From the NCBI GenBank assembly GCA_024278975.1, contig JAJRSD010000056.1, positions 1 through 40,240 on the forward strand: DNA of 40,240 nucleotides. The letters run 5' to 3'. This DNA comes from Bacteroidota bacterium. Its GTDB lineage: Bacteria > Bacteroidota > Bacteroidia > Bacteroidales > Prolixibacteraceae. The position numbers and the translations under genes were made by a program. Below the pieces are notes generated by a model. It had not been told where the DNA came from. It was given only the letters and a program-made list of their open reading frames with translations, and ran no database searches. Below are positions 37,104 through 40,240 of the stretch, piece after piece; within the stretch, counting starts at the first letter, position 1; the number at the start of each line of letters is the position of its first letter.

Positions 37104-40100
37104 TTAGTTTACCATTGTTGTTTTAGTCACCCAGACACCAGACTCGCGTCTTTGGAAAACGAGATTGGTTGAACTGAAAGTTATTTGCCAATCTCCGTCA
37201 GTTACCCCACCCGATCCATCAACATCAATCAGGAATGCTGGTGCAGCAACAGAAGTAAAAACACCTGTAGAAGCAGTAGTTGCACCAATGGTTGTTCCAT
37301 TAATTGCACCTCCTGTAATTGCAACGGCATTGGCATTTTGGATTGCCATTGTACCTAAGCCTAAATCGGTACGTGCCTGACTGGCAGTACGGTGGCTAAG
37401 TACTCCGGCAGTAGTTGTAACAAAATCGCCTCCGGCAGTAGTACCAAGTCCACTAAATGTTACAGTTCCTGCAACACCTAAATTTGATCCAACACCAACA
37501 GTATTATTTACGTACAAATTTTGTCCTATACCAACTCCACCTGTTACAAGCAATGCTCCTGATGTGGGATTAGTTGATGCGGTTGAACTAGTTATTGTAA
37601 CATCACCTTCAACTATTGCAGTTCCATCTATATGTAAGTTTCCGTCAGCATCAATATTGCCAGTGTTTGAAATTGTTACGCCTGTAGCACCGTAACCTCC
37701 ACCAATCTCAGTATTGTCGATAGTTGCTTTACCAGGAATGGTAACATCGTTACCGTTGAATGTACTTCCTTCGATTGTAACATTTGTAACACCATCGATA
37801 TGTACTGCCCCTGTGGCATCAATATCTACAGTGGCGGCGTTAACATCAACTGTACCTGTTGTTGTCATATCAATTTCTCCACCCGATGCAATATTTACTC
37901 CTGAGTTACCATCAACTGTAACTGCTCCAGCTTCTGCATCAATAGTAATGTCTCCTGTAGAAGTTACAAATCTGGATGCAGCTGCAACGTCAATATCAAC
38001 TCCATTACTTCCGTTAACTGCAAATTCTCCATCATCGGTATTTATTGTTGTTTGATCAAGCGTTGTTGCTCCATCAACATCTAAATTCCCGTCAACATTA
38101 ACATCAACAGCAACGTTAACACTTCCCCCAACATTTACATCATTTTCAACACCAAGACCACCGTTTGCAATAACCAAAGCACCATTGTCTTTGGTTGTTG
38201 AATTTACAGAAGAATTTATGGTAGTAACACCAGATGCATCGTCTACTGTTACATGTACGGTACCATCGCCAACAAATTCCAGAGGTTCGGCAGCAAAATC
38301 AATCACCGATGCCATATATAGAGTATCCCAGCGAAGTGTACTGGTACCTAACGCGTAAGTATCGTTAGCATGTGGAGCAATATGTCCATCAACTTCCAAC
38401 ATCACCGGTGTTGCAGATAATGCATCAGATCCTGTTCCAATACCTACTTGCCCTTCAACTAATAAACCTTCGGTTGGTGCAGTATTATTTGCAGTTGTGT
38501 AACCGCTTCCGATAACAGTATTTCCTGCAACATCAAGTTTGTTAGCGGGTGTACTTTCGCCAATACCAACTGAACCTTCTACAATTGCTCCATCGGCTGG
38601 TGCTGCCAGTGCAGAATAGGTTGCACCTATTGAAGTATTGCCATTTACTGCCAACTTACTTAGGGGTGCAGTTTGACCGATACCTGTTGTACCTTCAACC
38701 AATAAACCATCGGCAGGTGCAGTATTGTTAGCAGTTGTGTAGCCACTTCCAATAACTGTATTTCCTGCAATATCAACCTTGTTGACAGGTGTGCTTTCGC
38801 CGATACCAACAGAGCCTTCTATAATTGCTCCATCGGCTGGTGCTGATATATTTATATAACTGTTGCCAATTGAAGTGTTTCCATCAACAATAAGCATGTT
38901 TGTGCTTACAGATGTTCCTCCAATAGTATTTGTATTAATACTTGGAGCAGCAGCACCGATTACAACTTGTCTTTCAAAAGTACCTTCAGCCCCAACATTT
39001 AATCTTTTTTCGATACCTGTACCACCATCAACATTTAGTGCCCCGTTTGTTGGTTCTGTTGATTCGATTGTATTAAATACGGTTGTAACACCATTAATAT
39101 CAACTGTGGCATCAAATCTCAAGTATTCGTTATCGAACTCTCCGTAAATTAATGAACCACGGGTTCCTGTACCAATGTCAGTTAGTGCATCAGCATCTGC
39201 CTCATCGTTATTTACAAACAGCCTGTTATCTCCTGAAGTTGAATCTTCAGCAACTCGGTATCCTACAAATACATTACCTGCTCCAGAAGCAAGTCCGCTA
39301 CCGGCCAAATCACCTATGGCAGTATTCATACTATCGGTGCTTAACAATAAAGCATTCTGACCAACGGCTGTATTGTATGCTCCATCGGTATTTGTTCTTA
39401 AAGAGCGGTAACCGACTGCTGTATTGCTAGTACCCGTTGTATTTGCAACTAAAGAACTATCGCCAACTGCTACATTCTGCAACCCAAGTGTATTGGAATA
39501 TAATGCCCTGTTACCAAATGCAGCGTTCTGAGAACCTGTTGTATTAGCATTAAGTGCTTGGTGTCCTGTAGCTGTATTATTAAAACCAGTTGTATTAGCT
39601 GTTAACGATGTATTACCAACAGCGGTATTTTGAGCACCGGTACTATTGCTATATAAGGCTTTGTAACCTACTGCCGAATTTCCATCTGCTGTATTGTTTC
39701 GTAATGCCTGCGAACCAACGGCAACGTTTTGTGTGTTAGTTTCATTTGTAAATAAAGCACTATCACCAACTGCAACGTTGTTTACACCGGTTGTGTTCGA
39801 GTATAAACTTCTTGCTCCAACAGCAGTATTTTCGTTTGCAGTGTTATTCATTAATGCCTGGGAACCTACAGCAGAGTTTCTTAATCCACTCTGGTTTGAA
39901 TAAAGAGCATTGTCACCAACTGCAGCGTTGTTTGTACCTGTTGTATTGCTGTATAGTGCCCGTGTTCCAACGGCAGTATTCTCGCTTGCTAAGTTATTTC
40001 GTAACGCTTTTGAACCTACGGCTGAGTTTCTATTACCTGATACGTTTGCAAACAGAGCACTGTCTCCCACAGCGGCATTATTTGTTCCATCTACATTGCT

Positions 40101-40240
40101 ATATAAACTGCTTGCACCAACACCGGTATTTTCATTGGCAGTATTGTTCATCAATGCCTGCGAACCCATTGCAGCATTTCTTTCGCCTGTTAAGTTTGAA
40201 AATAATGCATTGTCACCAACTGCGGCGTTGTTTATACCTG
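37104..40240 (-). CDS. Giant repeat-rich surface fibre/adhesin-like protein, C-terminal part
   Basis: The frame is open across the right edge, so the N-terminus, signal peptide and start lie outside; 1,045 codons are in view. The first 280 residues are 16-17-residue repeats of the form NtAVGxxALxxNtTG, like the beta-roll heads of YadA-type adhesins and TMF/tail-fibre-type Bacteroidota proteins. Then comes NVFVGYRVAEDSTSGDNRLFVNN, linking to shorter beta-strand repeats (DGNTSIG, PADGAIVEGSVGIGESTP, VDGNSGVNIASGG). The end has TMAIQNANAVAITGGAINGTTIGATT, a motif common in phage tail fibres, and stops at TKTTMVN. No S74 chaperone, YadA anchor or T9SS tail is present. It is probably a long surface fibre; its binding target is unknown. 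Confidence 0.82.
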   Translation of the reverse strand, partial: GINNAAVGDNALFSNLTGERNAAMGSQALMNNTANENTGVGASSLYSNVDGTNNAAVGDSALFANVSGNRNSAVGSKALRNNLASENTAVGTRALYSNTTGTNNAAVGDNALYSNQSGLRNSAVGSQALMNNTANENTAVGARSLYSNTTGVNNVAVGDSALFTNETNTQNVAVGSQALRNNTADGNSAVGYKALYSNSTGAQNTAVGNTSLTANTTGFNNTATGHQALNANTTGSQNAAFGNRALYSNTLGLQNVAVGDSSLVANTTGTSNTAVGYRSLRTNTDGAYNTAVGQNALLLSTDSMNTAIGDLAGSGLASGAGNVFVGYRVAEDSTSGDNRLFVNNDEADADALTDIGTGTRGSLIYGEFDNEYLRFDATVDINGVTTVFNTIESTEPTNGALNVDGGTGIEKRLNVGAEGTFERQVVIGAAAPSINTNTIGGTSVSTNMLIVDGNTSIGNSYINISAPADGAIIEGSVGIGESTPVNKVDIAGNTVIGSGYTTANNTAPADGLLVEGTTGIGQTAPLSKLAVNGNTSIGATYSALAAPADGAIVEGSVGIGESTPANKLDVAGNTVIGSGYTTANNTAPTEGLLVEGQVGIGTGSDALSATPVMLEVDGHIAPHANDTYALGTSTLRWDTLYMASVIDFAAEPLEFVGDGTVHVTVDDASGVTTINSSVNSTTKDNGALVIANGGLGVENDVNVGGSVNVAVDVNVDGNLDVDGATTLDQTTINTDDGEFAVNGSNGVDIDVAAASRFVTSTGDITIDAEAGAVTVDGNSGVNIASGGEIDMTTTGTVDVNAATVDIDATGAVHIDGVTNVTIEGSTFNGNDVTIPGKATIDNTEIGGGYGATGVTISNTGNIDADGNLHIDGTAIVEGDVTITSSTASTNPTSGALLVTGGVGIGQNLYVNNTVGVGSNLGVAGTVTFSGLGTTAGGDFVTTTAGVLSHRTASQARTDLGLGTMAIQNANAVAITGGAINGTTIGATTASTGVFTSVAAPAFLIDVDGSGGVTDGDWQITFSSTNLVFQRRESGVWVTKTTMVN
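38453..38845 (-). repeat. 240-bp tandem repeat in the fibre gene
   Basis: The segment 38453-38605 recurs nearly unchanged at 38693-38845, offset by exactly 240 bp (80 codons). It encodes the NTVIGSGYTTANNTAP...VEG unit; each 80-residue unit is built of two similar 40-residue halves. Confidence 0.75.
39622..40240 (-). repeat. 150-bp higher-order tandem repeat in the fibre gene
   Basis: Three 16-17-residue units (AVGDsALF..., AVGSqALmNN..., AVGxraLYSN...) form a 50-residue, 150-bp super-unit that recurs about four times and continues past the window edge. For example, the gctgagtttc word at 40021 matches gcagagtttc at 39871, 150 bp away. Confidence 0.75.

Noticed and set aside
37165-39903. Many plus-strand ORFs opposite the fibre gene
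   Set aside because: They are antisense reflections of the repetitive minus-strand frame; their sequences are low-complexity (Val/Pro/Thr/Ile) with no motifs and no independent start context.
39300-40240. Regular short repeats that could suggest a CRISPR array
   Set aside because: The repeats are 48-51 bp codon-periodic units inside one open frame and are imperfect, with no unique spacers of constant length.

Overview
The window is low-GC DNA from a member of the Bacteroidota, probably a Bacteroidales/Marinilabiliales-type glycan degrader with anaerobic respiration. The evidence is two SusC/SusD pairs, many lipoproteins, a match to the Bacteroidota promoter consensus TTTG-N19-TAnnTTTG, and start codons without clear Shine-Dalgarno sites. 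No tRNA, rRNA, CRISPR array, integrase or transposase was seen.

Layout. (1) 439-4146, + strand: a respiratory operon with a cytosolic protein of unknown function, a membrane-anchored octaheme cytochrome c of the tetrathionate reductase (OTR) family, and a cytochrome b fused to two PAS domains. A hairpin at 4168-4208 closes it. (2) 4313-9094, + strand: a four-gene operon with a FGGY sugar kinase, a fructosamine-kinase family protein, a two-SIS-domain sugar isomerase/deglycase-like protein and a PLP aminotransferase. It may process a nitrogen-bearing sugar. A small ORF and a minus-strand CxxC/CxxC mini-protein follow, with a shared hairpin between them. (3) 9902-25359, + strand: a polysaccharide utilization locus (PUL) core, in the order FAS1 lipoprotein, SusC, SusD, FAS1 lipoprotein, FAS1 lipoprotein, SusC (broken by one -1 frameshift), SusD. 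A promoter with an 11-bp direct repeat spaced 21 bp precedes it. (4) 25364-34618, - strand: the degradative genes. One group is a GH2 beta-galactosidase, an unassigned glycosidase-like lipoprotein and a CBM9-like protein. The other is a DUF4038/apiosidase-like enzyme and a GH29 alpha-fucosidase. (5) 35134-40240, - strand: an M6-family metalloprotease, then the C-terminal part of a giant repeat-rich surface fibre whose 5' end lies outside the window.

How it fits together. Regions 3 and 4 meet tail to tail and look like one PUL. SusC/D transporters and unusual fasciclin-domain surface lipoproteins would bind and import oligosaccharides released from a galactose/fucose-containing glycan. The substrate cannot be settled from sequence, and no PUL regulator (SusR, hybrid two-component system or ECF sigma/anti-sigma) lies in the window. 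The most novel items are the PUL core with three interleaved FAS1 lipoproteins, the cytochrome b-PAS-PAS fusion beside an octaheme cytochrome, the duplicated RNW motif in the unassigned glycosidase-like lipoprotein, the kinase/fructosamine-kinase/SIS/aminotransferase operon, and the frameshifted second SusC.
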